Positions 55,392 through 63,960 of a DNA stretch of 64,000 nt are shown in pieces. The notes below the pieces were generated by a model, which worked only from the letters and a program-made list of their open reading frames with translations, did not search any database and was not told the DNA's origin. The stretch covers positions 186,001 to 250,000 of the forward strand of contig PVEQ01000004.1 of NCBI GenBank assembly GCA_002973575.1, in the 5' to 3' direction. The position numbers and the translations under genes are program-made. Source of the stretch: Sediminibacterium magnilacihabitans. Its GTDB lineage: Bacteria; Bacteroidota; Bacteroidia; Chitinophagales; Chitinophagaceae. Each line of letters begins with the position of its first letter. Within the stretch, counting starts at the first letter, position 1.

Positions 55392-56096
55392 ATGGGACAA
55401 AAAAAGTTGATCCGTTTCGAAGCTATCAGGCATTTTGACAATGTGCTGGAATATCCAAAGGATATGCCTGGTCAATGGAAACAGTTCTTTAAGAATGAAC
55501 ACCCTATTACCCTTGAGCTGGCTTGTGGTAAGGGAGAATATGCAGTAGGACTGGGCCGTCTCTATCCCAGCCGCAATTTTATTGGTATTGATATCAAAGG
55601 CAACCGCATCTGGCGGGGGGCCAAAACGGCGTTGGAGGAAGGGTTGAATAATGTGGCGTTCCTGCGTTCGCAGATCGATAAGGTGACCGACTATTTCCAG
55701 CCCGGCGAAGTGGCCGAAATATGGATCACTTTCCCCGACCCGCAACTCCGTGCTTCCCGTGCCAAAAAAAGACTTACCCATCCCAGGTTCCTGCGGCTTT
55801 ATCAACGGTTCCTGCAATCCAACGGACTGGTTCACCTCAAAACCGATAGTCCCGACCTGTATGAATTTACCCTAACAGTGATTAACTTATTTGGCCTCGA
55901 GGTTATTGACCAGTCCGGCGATGTTTATGCCAATACAGACATTAAACAAGAACTGCAAATAAAAACGCATTACGAAGGATTGGATATCGCACAAAGCAAC
56001 CGCATTCACTACCTCTGTTTCCGCTTGAACAAAGAACTGCCGGTTGAAAAAGACGAAGCATTAAAACAACTCATCGGTGAGCAAGCAACTGATTGA
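55392..56096 (+). CDS. trmB: tRNA (guanine-N7-)-methyltransferase
   Basis: A 234-aa SAM enzyme that methylates G46 of tRNA variable loops. Motifs: LELACGKGEYAVGLGRLYP (SAM loop), FIGIDIKGNRIWRGAKTA, VAFLRSQID, and the TrmB signature ITFPDPQLRASRAKKRLTHP. Length and order are normal. The downstream small gene starts 20 bases before its stop. Confidence 0.95.
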   Translation: MGQKKLIRFEAIRHFDNVLEYPKDMPGQWKQFFKNEHPITLELACGKGEYAVGLGRLYPSRNFIGIDIKGNRIWRGAKTALEEGLNNVAFLRSQIDKVTDYFQPGEVAEIWITFPDPQLRASRAKKRLTHPRFLRLYQRFLQSNGLVHLKTDSPDLYEFTLTVINLFGLEVIDQSGDVYANTDIKQELQIKTHYEGLDIAQSNRIHYLCFRLNKELPVEKDEALKQLIGEQATD

Positions 56097-56280
56097 AGGC
56101 ATTGACTTCTACTACGAAGGCCCCTATATGGTACTGACCGAGAAATACCATTTAGAGAAAGGCTATTGCTGTGGCAATGGCTGCAGACACTGCCCTTATG
56201 ACTATGAAGCCGTACCCGAACCGAGACGGACCGTCATCCTGAGCGAGCGAAGCGAGTCGAAGGATCTGCCGAATACTTGA
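56077..56280 (+). CDS. Small Cys-rich DUF5522-family protein, C-terminus replaced by repeat sequence
   Basis: A 67-aa protein with GTG start overlapping trmB by 20 bases. EGIDFYYEGPYMVLTEKYHL and GYCCGNGCRHCPYDY are the DUF5522 core, whose clustered cysteines suggest metal binding; function unknown. Families of this kind usually end shortly after the CPY segment. Here the last 16 or so residues (from VILSERSESKD) are encoded by the left arm of the palindromic repeat at 56231-56311, so the natural end was probably overwritten. Confidence 0.75.
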   Translation: MSKQLIEGIDFYYEGPYMVLTEKYHLEKGYCCGNGCRHCPYDYEAVPEPRRTVILSERSESKDLPNT

Positions 56281-56311
56281 ACAGATCCCTCGGCTCCGCT
56301 CGGGATGACGG
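56231..56311. repeat. Imperfect palindromic repeat (REP-like element)
   Basis: The left arm starts CCGTCATCCTGAGCGAGCGA and ends AAGGATCT (56231-56267); the right arm starts AGATCCCTCGG and ends GGGATGACGG (56283-56311). Together they form a long imperfect hairpin. The GTCATCCTGAGCGAAGCGA-type sequence is familiar as a multi-copy intergenic repeat in bacterial genomes. It overlaps the end of the DUF5522 gene. Confidence 0.8.
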
Positions 56312-56340
56312 CCTGTGCGCAATTAATCTTAAATTGCTTT

Positions 56341-56727
56341 ATGCCCAACAAAAAGAAATCCGAAAAATTAAAGACCGTTTTACCCAGCGGCGGCAAAGAC
56401 ATTTCTTTTTTTGAACAGGTATATGATGTGGTCAGGCAAATCCCCAGGGGTAGGGTCACTTCTTATGGCGCCATCGCCGCTTATCTTGGCACCCGCATGA
56501 GTGCACGTATGGTAGGATGGGCTATGAACGGAGCAGGCGCTGTTAAGCCCAAAGTGCCGGCCCATCGTGTAGTGAACCGCAATGGCATGCTCAGCGGCAA
56601 AGCCGCATTCGCCACGCCTACTTTAATGGAAGAATTACTCGCCAAAGAAAAAACAAAAGTCAAGGATGATACCATCGTTGACTTTGAAAAAAAATTCTGG
56701 GATCCCGCTGTTGAACTGGCACTCTGA
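56341..56727 (+). CDS. Alkyltransferase-like (ATL) DNA repair protein
   Basis: A 128-aa protein with the MGMT DNA-binding fold: VYDVVRQIPRGRVTSYGAIA, MVGWAMNGA and PAHRVVNRNGML. The alkyl-acceptor Cys of the PCHRV motif is replaced by Ala (PAHRV). Proteins with this change (ATL) bind O6-alkylguanine without removing the alkyl group and pass the lesion to nucleotide excision repair. The ATG at 56341 is chosen because upstream codons run into the repeat region. Confidence 0.88.
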   Translation: MPNKKKSEKLKTVLPSGGKDISFFEQVYDVVRQIPRGRVTSYGAIAAYLGTRMSARMVGWAMNGAGAVKPKVPAHRVVNRNGMLSGKAAFATPTLMEELLAKEKTKVKDDTIVDFEKKFWDPAVELAL

Positions 56728-56730
56728 TCT

Positions 56731-57318
56731 TTACCGGTAATACGGACTGATCATCCAATATACCACAGGTCCCGTGATCGCTACATATAACCACATGGGC
56801 CAGGTAACCCTTGCAATGTCTTTGTGCAGTGAAAACTCTGCCGTCAACCCCCTGTAAGCTGTAAACAAAATAAAGGGCAGTATAATGGCGGCCAGGAAAA
56901 TATGCGTGGAAAGGATCAGGTAATAGATCAGGCGTAATTTGATGCCCACCGCTTCTTTCTCTTCATCGCTCAATATGCCATCGTGGTTGATATCGCCGAA
57001 CCTGGCTTCTCCGGCCAGTAAATGATGCGCAATATAAGAAACCAGAAAAATGATCGATAAGACCAGGGCCGTTAGCATGATCCTTTTGTGCAGTAGGTAT
57101 TTTTTCTTTTTAACGGCTATCAGGGCCGCTACCAGCAACAAGGTCACAACGCTGTTGATCGCGGCATTGATCGCGGCAAAAATATGCACGTTAAATCCGG
57201 GATGCACATTCAGCTTTACCCTGCCCATGATCACCACTGCACTGAATACCACGAATGAGAAAATAGCAATGAGCCATCGGGCCTTCTTATCGTTCTTGAC
57301 AATAACAGGTTCCAGCAT
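56731..57318 (-). CDS. DUF420 membrane protein with an EF-hand loop
   Basis: A 195-aa protein with five membrane helices, of the DUF420 (YozB-like) family often found with cytochrome oxidase assembly genes. Conserved histidines in the helices (HPGFNVHIFAAIN, HKRIMLTALV, YIAHHLL, STHIFLAAIILP) suggest a heme- or copper-related role. Between helices three and four is DINHDGILSDEE, a textbook 12-residue calcium-binding EF-hand loop. The ATG at 57318 is chosen because upstream codons overlap the SCO1 gene. Last gene of the oxidase cluster. Confidence 0.85.
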   Translation of the reverse strand: MLEPVIVKNDKKARWLIAIFSFVVFSAVVIMGRVKLNVHPGFNVHIFAAINAAINSVVTLLLVAALIAVKKKKYLLHKRIMLTALVLSIIFLVSYIAHHLLAGEARFGDINHDGILSDEEKEAVGIKLRLIYYLILSTHIFLAAIILPFILFTAYRGLTAEFSLHKDIARVTWPMWLYVAITGPVVYWMISPYYR

Positions 57319-57335
57319 AGTATATATTAGTTTAG

Positions 57336-58148
57336 TTAGTCGTTTCCTTTTCTCTTCTTCCTGAGATACAAGATAAAGAAAGTGATCATCAATGCCACCA
57401 GCAACCATAACCATCCCAGGTCAATGATCTCCCTGAATACCGTACTGGGTTGCCGTGCATCTTTTTCAAGCATCAGCAATCCTATATCTCTCGCCAGCTT
57501 ACCTATCGATACCGAATCGAGTCCGTTGTAATATCCCCGAACCACACGGTCTTTATCGAGCAACACATAGCGACTGGTATGCACAAAATCGGGTGATACC
57601 GGCTCCTCGCTGAACTTGTCTACTTTCAGTTCCTCGAATGCAAACCGATAGATCGAATCCCTGCTGCCCGTGAGCATCCACCAGTTATCGTGCTGCACAC
57701 CAAAATGATCGGCATAGTTTTTCAGCACCGGAACAGAATCGCGGTCGGGATCAACAGTAAATGAAAGGAATTGAACAATGGAAGTATCGATCTTGTTACG
57801 CACATCGCCGCCCTTGATGAACGACTGCTGCAACCTGGCCATATTATGCGTTAATATGGGACAAATACTTCTGCAACTGGTGAAGAAAAAATCGGCTACG
57901 ATGATCTTACCGGGATTGTCGTAGAGACTAACCGTATCACCGAGCTGGTTAACCAGGCGGATGTTTTTTGATCTGTGCCAGATGCTGTCGTTCACTTCTT
58001 TGCCTTTCTCCACCCGTGTAATCACGGTATCCAGCAAATAACGGCGGGGCATGTCAACCGCCCGCTCGCTGGCATATTTCAATACCAGGTAACAAAACAC
58101 CGGCAACAATACCGCTACACATAAACCCAACAGCGCTTTTCTATTCAT
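57336..58148 (-). CDS. SCO1/SenC family copper chaperone
   Basis: A 270-aa protein with an N-terminal membrane anchor (about 7-25), a thioredoxin-like SCO domain and a C-terminal membrane helix (about 243-263). The copper site is visible: CRSICP gives Cys-x3-Cys, and His in PDFVHTSRYVLLDKD completes it. It delivers copper to the CuA centre of the oxidase subunit encoded upstream at 62836-63912. The C-terminal extra helix is longer than in classic SCO proteins. Confidence 0.92.
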   Translation of the reverse strand: MNRKALLGLCVAVLLPVFCYLVLKYASERAVDMPRRYLLDTVITRVEKGKEVNDSIWHRSKNIRLVNQLGDTVSLYDNPGKIIVADFFFTSCRSICPILTHNMARLQQSFIKGGDVRNKIDTSIVQFLSFTVDPDRDSVPVLKNYADHFGVQHDNWWMLTGSRDSIYRFAFEELKVDKFSEEPVSPDFVHTSRYVLLDKDRVVRGYYNGLDSVSIGKLARDIGLLMLEKDARQPSTVFREIIDLGWLWLLVALMITFFILYLRKKRKGND

Positions 58149-58221
58149 GTCAGCTCATTTACAAAAGAACCACCGCCATAGCGCCGGTGGTTCTTATCAA
58201 TTCAGTATGATGATGCTTCCA

Positions 58222-58677
58222 TCAATGTTTAGGTTGTTCCACTGCAGCGCCTTTCTCTTCGGCTGGCCTGGCTTCTTTGCCTTCCGCAGCATGCTCTCCT
58301 TCCTTCTTCTCTACTTTAATGGTAGCCTGCTCTTTGAAATGGGGGTCGTACGTATTACGCAGGTGACGGAATGAATTACCGTCGTAAAGGAATGCGGTGA
58401 TGAACCATATAAACAGGGCCAAAGGCACCACAATGGTCATGATCATGTTCCTGATCTCGTGTTTCAGGTGCATGAAATAACCCACGATATAAAAAGCTTT
58501 TGCCAGCATCAGCACAATGATGGTTATTTTGGTAGCCAGCCTTGATGTGCTTTCCAGCGGCATGCCCATCATCCAGAAACCAAGGGCCAGTTCTATGATG
58601 GTTAAAACCGTAAGGATCAGCGTTACCCTTAAAATCTCTTTGGTGCCTCCTCCGCTGTGTTCTTCTGAATGTGCCAT
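58222..58677 (-). CDS. Cytochrome c oxidase subunit IV-like protein
   Basis: A 151-aa protein with three membrane helices (about 15-35, 45-65, 75-100: ILRVTLILTVLTIIELALGF, ITIIVLMLAKAFYIVGYFMH, MTIVVPLALFIWFITAFL) matching the prokaryotic COX4 family. The C-terminal 40 residues are charged and repetitive (KVEKKEGEHAAEGKEARPAEEK region). Located between subunit III and SCO1 genes on the same strand. Confidence 0.88.
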   Translation of the reverse strand: MAHSEEHSGGGTKEILRVTLILTVLTIIELALGFWMMGMPLESTSRLATKITIIVLMLAKAFYIVGYFMHLKHEIRNMIMTIVVPLALFIWFITAFLYDGNSFRHLRNTYDPHFKEQATIKVEKKEGEHAAEGKEARPAEEKGAAVEQPKH

Positions 58678-58722
58678 AATAATATCTTAATCGGTGTGAA
58701 GAATGTTTTTAGTTGTTTGTTG

Positions 58723-59403
58723 TTAGATCAGGTAAAAGCAGGTGAATACGAATACCCATACCAGGTCTACAAAGTGCCAGTACAACCCGGCTTTTTCAAT
58801 CATCAGGTAATGTCCGCGCTTTTCAAATTTATCCATTAGGGTCATGGTCAGCATCACAATGTTGATGATCACACCTGAAAACACGTGGAATCCGTGGAAC
58901 CCGGTAATGGTAAAGAAGAAATTGGTAAAGTTGGTAGAAGAAGCGGTACCATCATGGTTGATGAAAGGATTGCGTCCCCACCAGGCGCCTTCATGAAACA
59001 GGTGGTTCCACTCCCATGCCTGGCAGCTCAGGAAGGCCAGTCCGCCCAGGATGGTCAGGATCAGGTTTCTTACCACTCCTTTCTTATCCATTTCATGACC
59101 GGCTTTCACCGCCAGTACCATGGTAACCGAACTGATGATCAAAATGAATGTCATGATACTCACAAACACCAGCGGCGCATGCACTCCTTCGGAAGCGAAG
59201 GGGTAGCTTCTGAACACTTCATTGGGGTCAGGCCAGCCGTTGGTAGAAAAACGGATGGTGCCGTAAGAGATCAGGAATGCACCAAATGTGAAGGCATCGC
59301 TCATTAAGAAATACCACATCATCAATTTTCCATACTCTACGTTGAAGGGACTCTTCCCTCCACCCCACATTTTGGATGCTGTTGCAGTTGTTGTACTTGA
59401 CAT
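58723..59403 (-). CDS. ctaE: Cytochrome c oxidase subunit III (second copy)
   Basis: A 226-aa subunit III with about five membrane helices: MWYFLMSDAFTFGAFLISYG, VSIMTFILIISSVTMVLAV, LILTILGGLAFLSCQAWEW, FFFTITGFHGFHVFSGVI and YWHFVDLVWVFVFTCFYLI. The FHGFHVFSG and WHFVDLVW segments are diagnostic of the family. The adjacent upstream gene encodes a shorter relative, a pairing usual for Bacteroidota caa3 clusters. Confidence 0.92.
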   Translation of the reverse strand: MSSTTTATASKMWGGGKSPFNVEYGKLMMWYFLMSDAFTFGAFLISYGTIRFSTNGWPDPNEVFRSYPFASEGVHAPLVFVSIMTFILIISSVTMVLAVKAGHEMDKKGVVRNLILTILGGLAFLSCQAWEWNHLFHEGAWWGRNPFINHDGTASSTNFTNFFFTITGFHGFHVFSGVIINIVMLTMTLMDKFEKRGHYLMIEKAGLYWHFVDLVWVFVFTCFYLI

Positions 59404-59480
59404 GATTACACTGAAAATTTCGTTACAAAAATATTGGGTACGGTTTAAAAAAGCTGCAGAAACCGCAACTTTTTTGGGAT

Positions 59481-60065
59481 CTACCCGATCCAGTTATAAA
59501 AAACAAACAAGTATATCCAAAGCGCATCCACAAAGTGCCAGTAAGTGCCGGCTATTTCCAGCGGCATACTGTTGTATTGCTTGATGCGTGTGCGGAAAGC
59601 CCTTGCAAAGATCACCAGCAGGGCTATTACTCCACCCAGTACGTGCACCATGTGCAGACCGGTGATCACAAAGAGAAAAGAAGCCGATGAATTGCTTTTT
59701 TCCCCTACCAGCGCAATATGCTGTGCTTCCAGGTTGCGGAAGCCCAGGTACTGCAAGGTGATGAATAGGAGTCCCAGCAGGGCCGTGGTGCTGATGAGCA
59801 TACGGTAACGCCCCATTTCCCTTGCTTTGAAGGCTTTGAGCGCCAGGTGCATGGTGAGGCTGCTTACCAGGATCACCGCGGTGGAATACCGGAATATAAC
59901 CGGCAGCTGGAATTCGAGCCAGTTGCTCTGGTTCTTTTTCACGATATAAGCACTCGTGAGCCCTGCAAACATCATCACAATACTACCAATGGCCACCCAC
60001 AAGGTAAACTTGTGCGGGTGCAGCCTTTGCGGCCTATTGGGTTGTTGTATCGCTGTCATCATCAT
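59481..60065 (-). CDS. Cytochrome c oxidase subunit III-like protein (first copy)
   Basis: About 194 aa, a shorter member of the subunit III family with five helices: FTLWVAIGSIVMMFAGLTSA, AVILVSSLTMHLALKAF, LLGLLFITLQYLGF, FVITGLHMVHVLGGVIALLV and YWHFVDALWIYLFVFYNWIG. GLHMVHVLGG and WHFVDALW mark the family. It lies between ctaB and the longer subunit III gene. Several consecutive ATG codons make the exact start uncertain (60065, 60062 or 60059). Confidence 0.88.
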   Translation of the reverse strand: MMMTAIQQPNRPQRLHPHKFTLWVAIGSIVMMFAGLTSAYIVKKNQSNWLEFQLPVIFRYSTAVILVSSLTMHLALKAFKAREMGRYRMLISTTALLGLLFITLQYLGFRNLEAQHIALVGEKSNSSASFLFVITGLHMVHVLGGVIALLVIFARAFRTRIKQYNSMPLEIAGTYWHFVDALWIYLFVFYNWIG

Positions 60066-60085
60066 CACATTTATTTTATCGCTCT

Positions 60086-60985
60086 TTACAATTTATTTGC
60101 CAGCAGCGCCAGCAGTACCACCGGCAGGTAGATATAACTGCTGAACATCACGCGCCTGGCAGATTTCACGTCCATTCCCTTATACAGTCGCAGGCATTGT
60201 ACCACCATGAACAGGTTACATACAAGTACAATCCACATACTGGTCTTTCCTGCTATGCCAAAATAATAAGGTAATATGCCTACGGGTATCATCAGCACAG
60301 CATACATCACTGTTTGCATGGCGGTGAACCTCGTTGGACCTTTATCGGAAGGCAGCAGTTTGAATCCAGCCTTGCTGTAATCGGTATGCGCTACCCAGGC
60401 AATGGCCCAAAAATGCGGGAATTGCCAGAGGAACTGTATGCCAAACAAGGCCCATCCTCCTGCACTGAAATCATCGTTGCCCGCCACCCAGCCAATCAGG
60501 CAGGGCAGTGCGCCGGGAAAAGCTCCTACCAGCACGGCAATGGAGTTGATCTTTTTCAGCGGCGTATAGATATAGGCATAGAGGAATAAACTGAAGGCAG
60601 ATAACAAGGCAGAAGAGCCGTTGAAAAAATACCACATCATCAACACACCCAATATTCCTGCGATGAGTGCAAAAGTATAGGCTTCCTGCTGCGACATGCG
60701 GCCACTGGCCACAGGGCGCCTGGCAGTTCTCTTCATCACTGCATCGGTATCTTTTTCAACGGCCTGGTTAATGGCATTGGCGCTGCCGGTGATGAGCATG
60801 CCGGCTATGAAAAGCAGCAATATCATCCACCAGTTGTATTCCACCACTTTGGGTGCCAGCAGGTAGCAAATAACACAGGAGAACACTACTGTCAAGCTCA
60901 GTGTGAACTTGGTCAGCTGCATGTAATCTTTCAACCTGGCTGACAGGGAGAAAGGAGCAGGTGTTGATGCGTCTGTTGCAACCAT
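60086..60985 (-). CDS. ctaB: Protoheme IX farnesyltransferase (heme O synthase)
   Basis: A 299-aa UbiA-family prenyltransferase with nine or so membrane helices. The first aspartate motif NAINQAVEKDTDAVMKRTARRPV and YTPLKKINSIAVLVGAFPGALP identify CtaB/CyoE. It adds farnesyl to heme b to form heme O, which CtaA (24743-25810) oxidises to heme A for the oxidase. It starts 4 bases after the ctaD stop. Confidence 0.96.
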   Translation of the reverse strand: MVATDASTPAPFSLSARLKDYMQLTKFTLSLTVVFSCVICYLLAPKVVEYNWWMILLLFIAGMLITGSANAINQAVEKDTDAVMKRTARRPVASGRMSQQEAYTFALIAGILGVLMMWYFFNGSSALLSAFSLFLYAYIYTPLKKINSIAVLVGAFPGALPCLIGWVAGNDDFSAGGWALFGIQFLWQFPHFWAIAWVAHTDYSKAGFKLLPSDKGPTRFTAMQTVMYAVLMIPVGILPYYFGIAGKTSMWIVLVCNLFMVVQCLRLYKGMDVKSARRVMFSSYIYLPVVLLALLANKL

Positions 60986-60989
60986 ATCA

Positions 60990-62804
60990 TCAGTGGTGTT
61001 CGCTTTCGTCAGATCCTACCGGGGTGGTTTGCGGAATGAAATCTTTTCCATCCTTACCATAGTCATAAGCCCAACGGTGTACTTCAGGTATTTCGCCGGT
61101 CCAGTTACCATGACCAGGACGGATAGGAGCTGTCCACTCAAGTGTGGTAGCACCCCATGGGTTCTGTGAAGTCACTTTCCTGCCTTTGAAAATAGAATAG
61201 AAGAAGTTGAACAGGAACAGGATTTGCACAGCGAATACGATCATCGCCACGGTGCTGATGAACCTGTTCAGTTCCACGAATTGTTTAAAACTTTCCCAGT
61301 TGCTGTAGTCGTAGTAACGACGTGGCATACCGGCCAGACCCTGGTAGTGCATGGGCCAGAAAATCATGTAAGCACCGGCGATGGTTACCCAGAAGTGGAT
61401 GTAACCCAGTGTATTGTTCAGGTAACGTCCGTACATTTTGGGGTACCAGTGGTATACACCGGCAAACATACCGAACATGGAAGCCACACCCATTACAATA
61501 TGGAAGTGAGCGATCACAAAATACGTATCGTGCAGGTGGATATCCAGTGCTGAGTTACCCAGCCAGATACCGGTTAATCCACCGGAGATGAACAGGCTTA
61601 CAAAGCCGATAGCGAACATCATACCGGGTGTGAAGCGGATATTACCGCGCCACAATGTGGTGAGCCAGTTGAAAACTTTGATGGCCGAAGGAACCGCGAT
61701 CAACAGGGTAAGCAATACGAATACCGATCCGAGGAAGGGGTTCAATCCCGTTACGAACATGTGGTGCGCCCATACCAGGAAGGCCAGGATAGCGATAGCG
61801 AACAGCGATCCCACCATGGCCATATAACCGAAGATGGGTTTGCGTGAATTGATGGATAATATCTCCGATACCATACCCATGGCCGGTAAGAGAATGATGT
61901 ATACTTCGGGGTGTCCCAGGAACCAGAACAAGTGCTGGTACAGGATGGCGCTACCGCCTTCATTAGGCAATGCACCCACACCACTGACGAAGATATCTGA
62001 TAAATAGAAGCTTGTTCCGAAGTTACGGTCGAATATCAGCAGGATGAAGCCTGATAACAATACGGGGAATGACAACACACCCAGTACGGCAGTGAAGAAC
62101 AGGGCCCAGATGGTCAATGGCAAACGGGTCATGCTCATGCCTTTGGTACGCATGTTCAGGATGGTAGCGATATAGTTCAAACCACCAAGCAGCGACGATA
62201 CCACGAAGAGGGCCATGGCAATCAGCCATAGATCCATACCCGTTTTAGAACCGGGCGAAGCCGACCCCAGTGCGCTCAACGGAGGATAAGCTGTCCAGCC
62301 ACCGCTGAAAGGACCTGTTTCAACAAACAGGGAAGACAACATCACCACGCTGGCGATGAAGAAGAACCAGTAGCTCAGCATATTCATAAAAGGAGAAGCC
62401 ATGTCTCTAGCTCCTACCTGCAGGGGAATGAGGAAGTTGGCAAAGGTTCCGCTCAAGCCTGCTGTCAATACAAAGAACACCAGTACGGTACCGTGCGTGG
62501 TAACCAGTGCGTAGTATGCAGAGTCAGAAATACGTCCGCCTTTGGCCCATTTACCCAGGATATCTTCCAGCCAGGGGAAAGTGGCATCGGGATAACCCAG
62601 TTGCAAACGGAACAACACACTCATCAAACCACCCAGTACAGCCCAAACCATACCGGTGATCAGGAACTGCTTCGCGATCATTTTATGATCCTGGCTGAAC
62701 ACATATTTGGTGATGAAAGTCTCATGATGATGATGCTCGTGATGATCGCCATGAACCTCATGCGCCAGTCCCGGATGTGCATGCACTACTGCTTCGTTAC
62801 TCAT
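60990..62804 (-). CDS. ctaD: Cytochrome c oxidase subunit I
   Basis: A 604-aa catalytic subunit of the heme-copper oxidase. Ligands and cross-link are visible: first heme His in VTTHGTVLVFF, GHPEVYIILLP (CuB His and the cross-linked Tyr), VWAHHMFVTG (CuB His pair) and TYFVIAHFHIVMG (heme ligands). GHPEVY plus the length fit an A-type proton-pumping enzyme. The N-terminal tail is unusually His-rich (HAHPG to HGDHHEHHHHE, about 8-29). Second gene of the cluster, 31 bases after ctaC. Confidence 0.97.
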   Translation of the reverse strand: MSNEAVVHAHPGLAHEVHGDHHEHHHHETFITKYVFSQDHKMIAKQFLITGMVWAVLGGLMSVLFRLQLGYPDATFPWLEDILGKWAKGGRISDSAYYALVTTHGTVLVFFVLTAGLSGTFANFLIPLQVGARDMASPFMNMLSYWFFFIASVVMLSSLFVETGPFSGGWTAYPPLSALGSASPGSKTGMDLWLIAMALFVVSSLLGGLNYIATILNMRTKGMSMTRLPLTIWALFFTAVLGVLSFPVLLSGFILLIFDRNFGTSFYLSDIFVSGVGALPNEGGSAILYQHLFWFLGHPEVYIILLPAMGMVSEILSINSRKPIFGYMAMVGSLFAIAILAFLVWAHHMFVTGLNPFLGSVFVLLTLLIAVPSAIKVFNWLTTLWRGNIRFTPGMMFAIGFVSLFISGGLTGIWLGNSALDIHLHDTYFVIAHFHIVMGVASMFGMFAGVYHWYPKMYGRYLNNTLGYIHFWVTIAGAYMIFWPMHYQGLAGMPRRYYDYSNWESFKQFVELNRFISTVAMIVFAVQILFLFNFFYSIFKGRKVTSQNPWGATTLEWTAPIRPGHGNWTGEIPEVHRWAYDYGKDGKDFIPQTTPVGSDESEHH

Positions 62805-62835
62805 ACAAATATTCTTTAAGTTCTAACTTCTGTTT

Positions 62836-63912
62836 TTACATCTTTGCTGTGCTCTTCACAGCAGTTGCCTCTGTTTTTGCAGCAGCTGTTTTGGTGCTGT
62901 CTGCGGCCGGTTTGGCATTGGCCGGGTCTTTGTCAGGGAAAGCGGTCAGGTAAGCTGATTTTTGTTTAGCCATCCATACATCAAACTCTTCCTGGTCTAC
63001 CACTTCTATGGAGCCTTTCATGGAGTAATGTCCATTACCGCACATCTGGTCACAACTGAGCTCGTAAACGAAATTGGGGTTGCCGGTAATTTCACGCATT
63101 TCTTTGGTGGTGTACTTGGGGGTAAACCACAGTGTAGTAGGTGTACCGGGTACCGCATCCATTTTCATCCTGAACTGGGGCAGACCTACATCGTGTACTA
63201 CATCTCTTGAACCTATGATCAATTTAACCGGTCTTCCTTTTACGAGATACATGGTCTGTGCAACCACATCGTCGTGACCCATTGCATCATCCCATAACAA
63301 CCCAAGGGGGTTATTGTTCGCATCGTCGATGTTCCTGAAATATTTTTTACCAAAAGTGCCGTCTTTTCCTGGGTAACGGTACATCCAGTTGAACTGGCGG
63401 CCGGTTACTTCCACTACCATGGCATTTTTAGGAGGTTCTCCGGTGAATAAGAACCAGTTACGCAAGCCAATCACCACCAATATGGTCAGTGTTACGGCCG
63501 GGATGATGGTCCAGATCAACTCCAGGGTATTGCTATGCGGGAAGAAATGCGCTTTGCGGTTTTCTTTTTCCTGGTATTTATACGCAAACCAGAAAAGTAA
63601 TACCTGGGTAAGGATGAATACCAATCCGGTTAAAGCCAATGTAACCCATAACATAGAGTCTACCCGCTCCCCTTCAACGCTGGCAGAGCCATGCGGCAAT
63701 AAGGTTTTACCATACAATTCCTTGTTGCAGTACCACACACCTATGAGGCCCAGCACCAGGAAGGCGAGCATGAGAAAGCCATTGATCTTGTTGTTCTGCT
63801 TGCGGCTGGTTTCCGCACCTTTCAATACTGCTACATATTCGCTGGCTTTGGCAATCTGGAAGATCACAACAAAAATCAGCACGATCACAGCTATGGTTAA
63901 AAACATTGTCAT
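62836..63912 (-). CDS. ctaC: Cytochrome c oxidase subunit II
   Basis: A 358-aa subunit with three N-terminal hydrophobic segments (about 3-21, 45-63, 88-110) and a periplasmic cupredoxin domain that carries the CuA site: His in VHDVGLPQFRMKMDAVPG, and SCDQMCGNGHYSM gives Cys-x3-Cys-x3-His-x2-Met. It accepts electrons from cytochrome c or complex III. No fused cytochrome c domain. The C-terminal 35 residues are an Ala/Lys/Thr-rich tail. An extra first helix compared with the usual two is notable. Confidence 0.95.
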   Translation of the reverse strand: MTMFLTIAVIVLIFVVIFQIAKASEYVAVLKGAETSRKQNNKINGFLMLAFLVLGLIGVWYCNKELYGKTLLPHGSASVEGERVDSMLWVTLALTGLVFILTQVLLFWFAYKYQEKENRKAHFFPHSNTLELIWTIIPAVTLTILVVIGLRNWFLFTGEPPKNAMVVEVTGRQFNWMYRYPGKDGTFGKKYFRNIDDANNNPLGLLWDDAMGHDDVVAQTMYLVKGRPVKLIIGSRDVVHDVGLPQFRMKMDAVPGTPTTLWFTPKYTTKEMREITGNPNFVYELSCDQMCGNGHYSMKGSIEVVDQEEFDVWMAKQKSAYLTAFPDKDPANAKPAADSTKTAAAKTEATAVKSTAKM

Positions 63913-63960
63913 AACGCTATCAATATTTTCTTAATTCTAACAAATACGCTTCTATACGGT

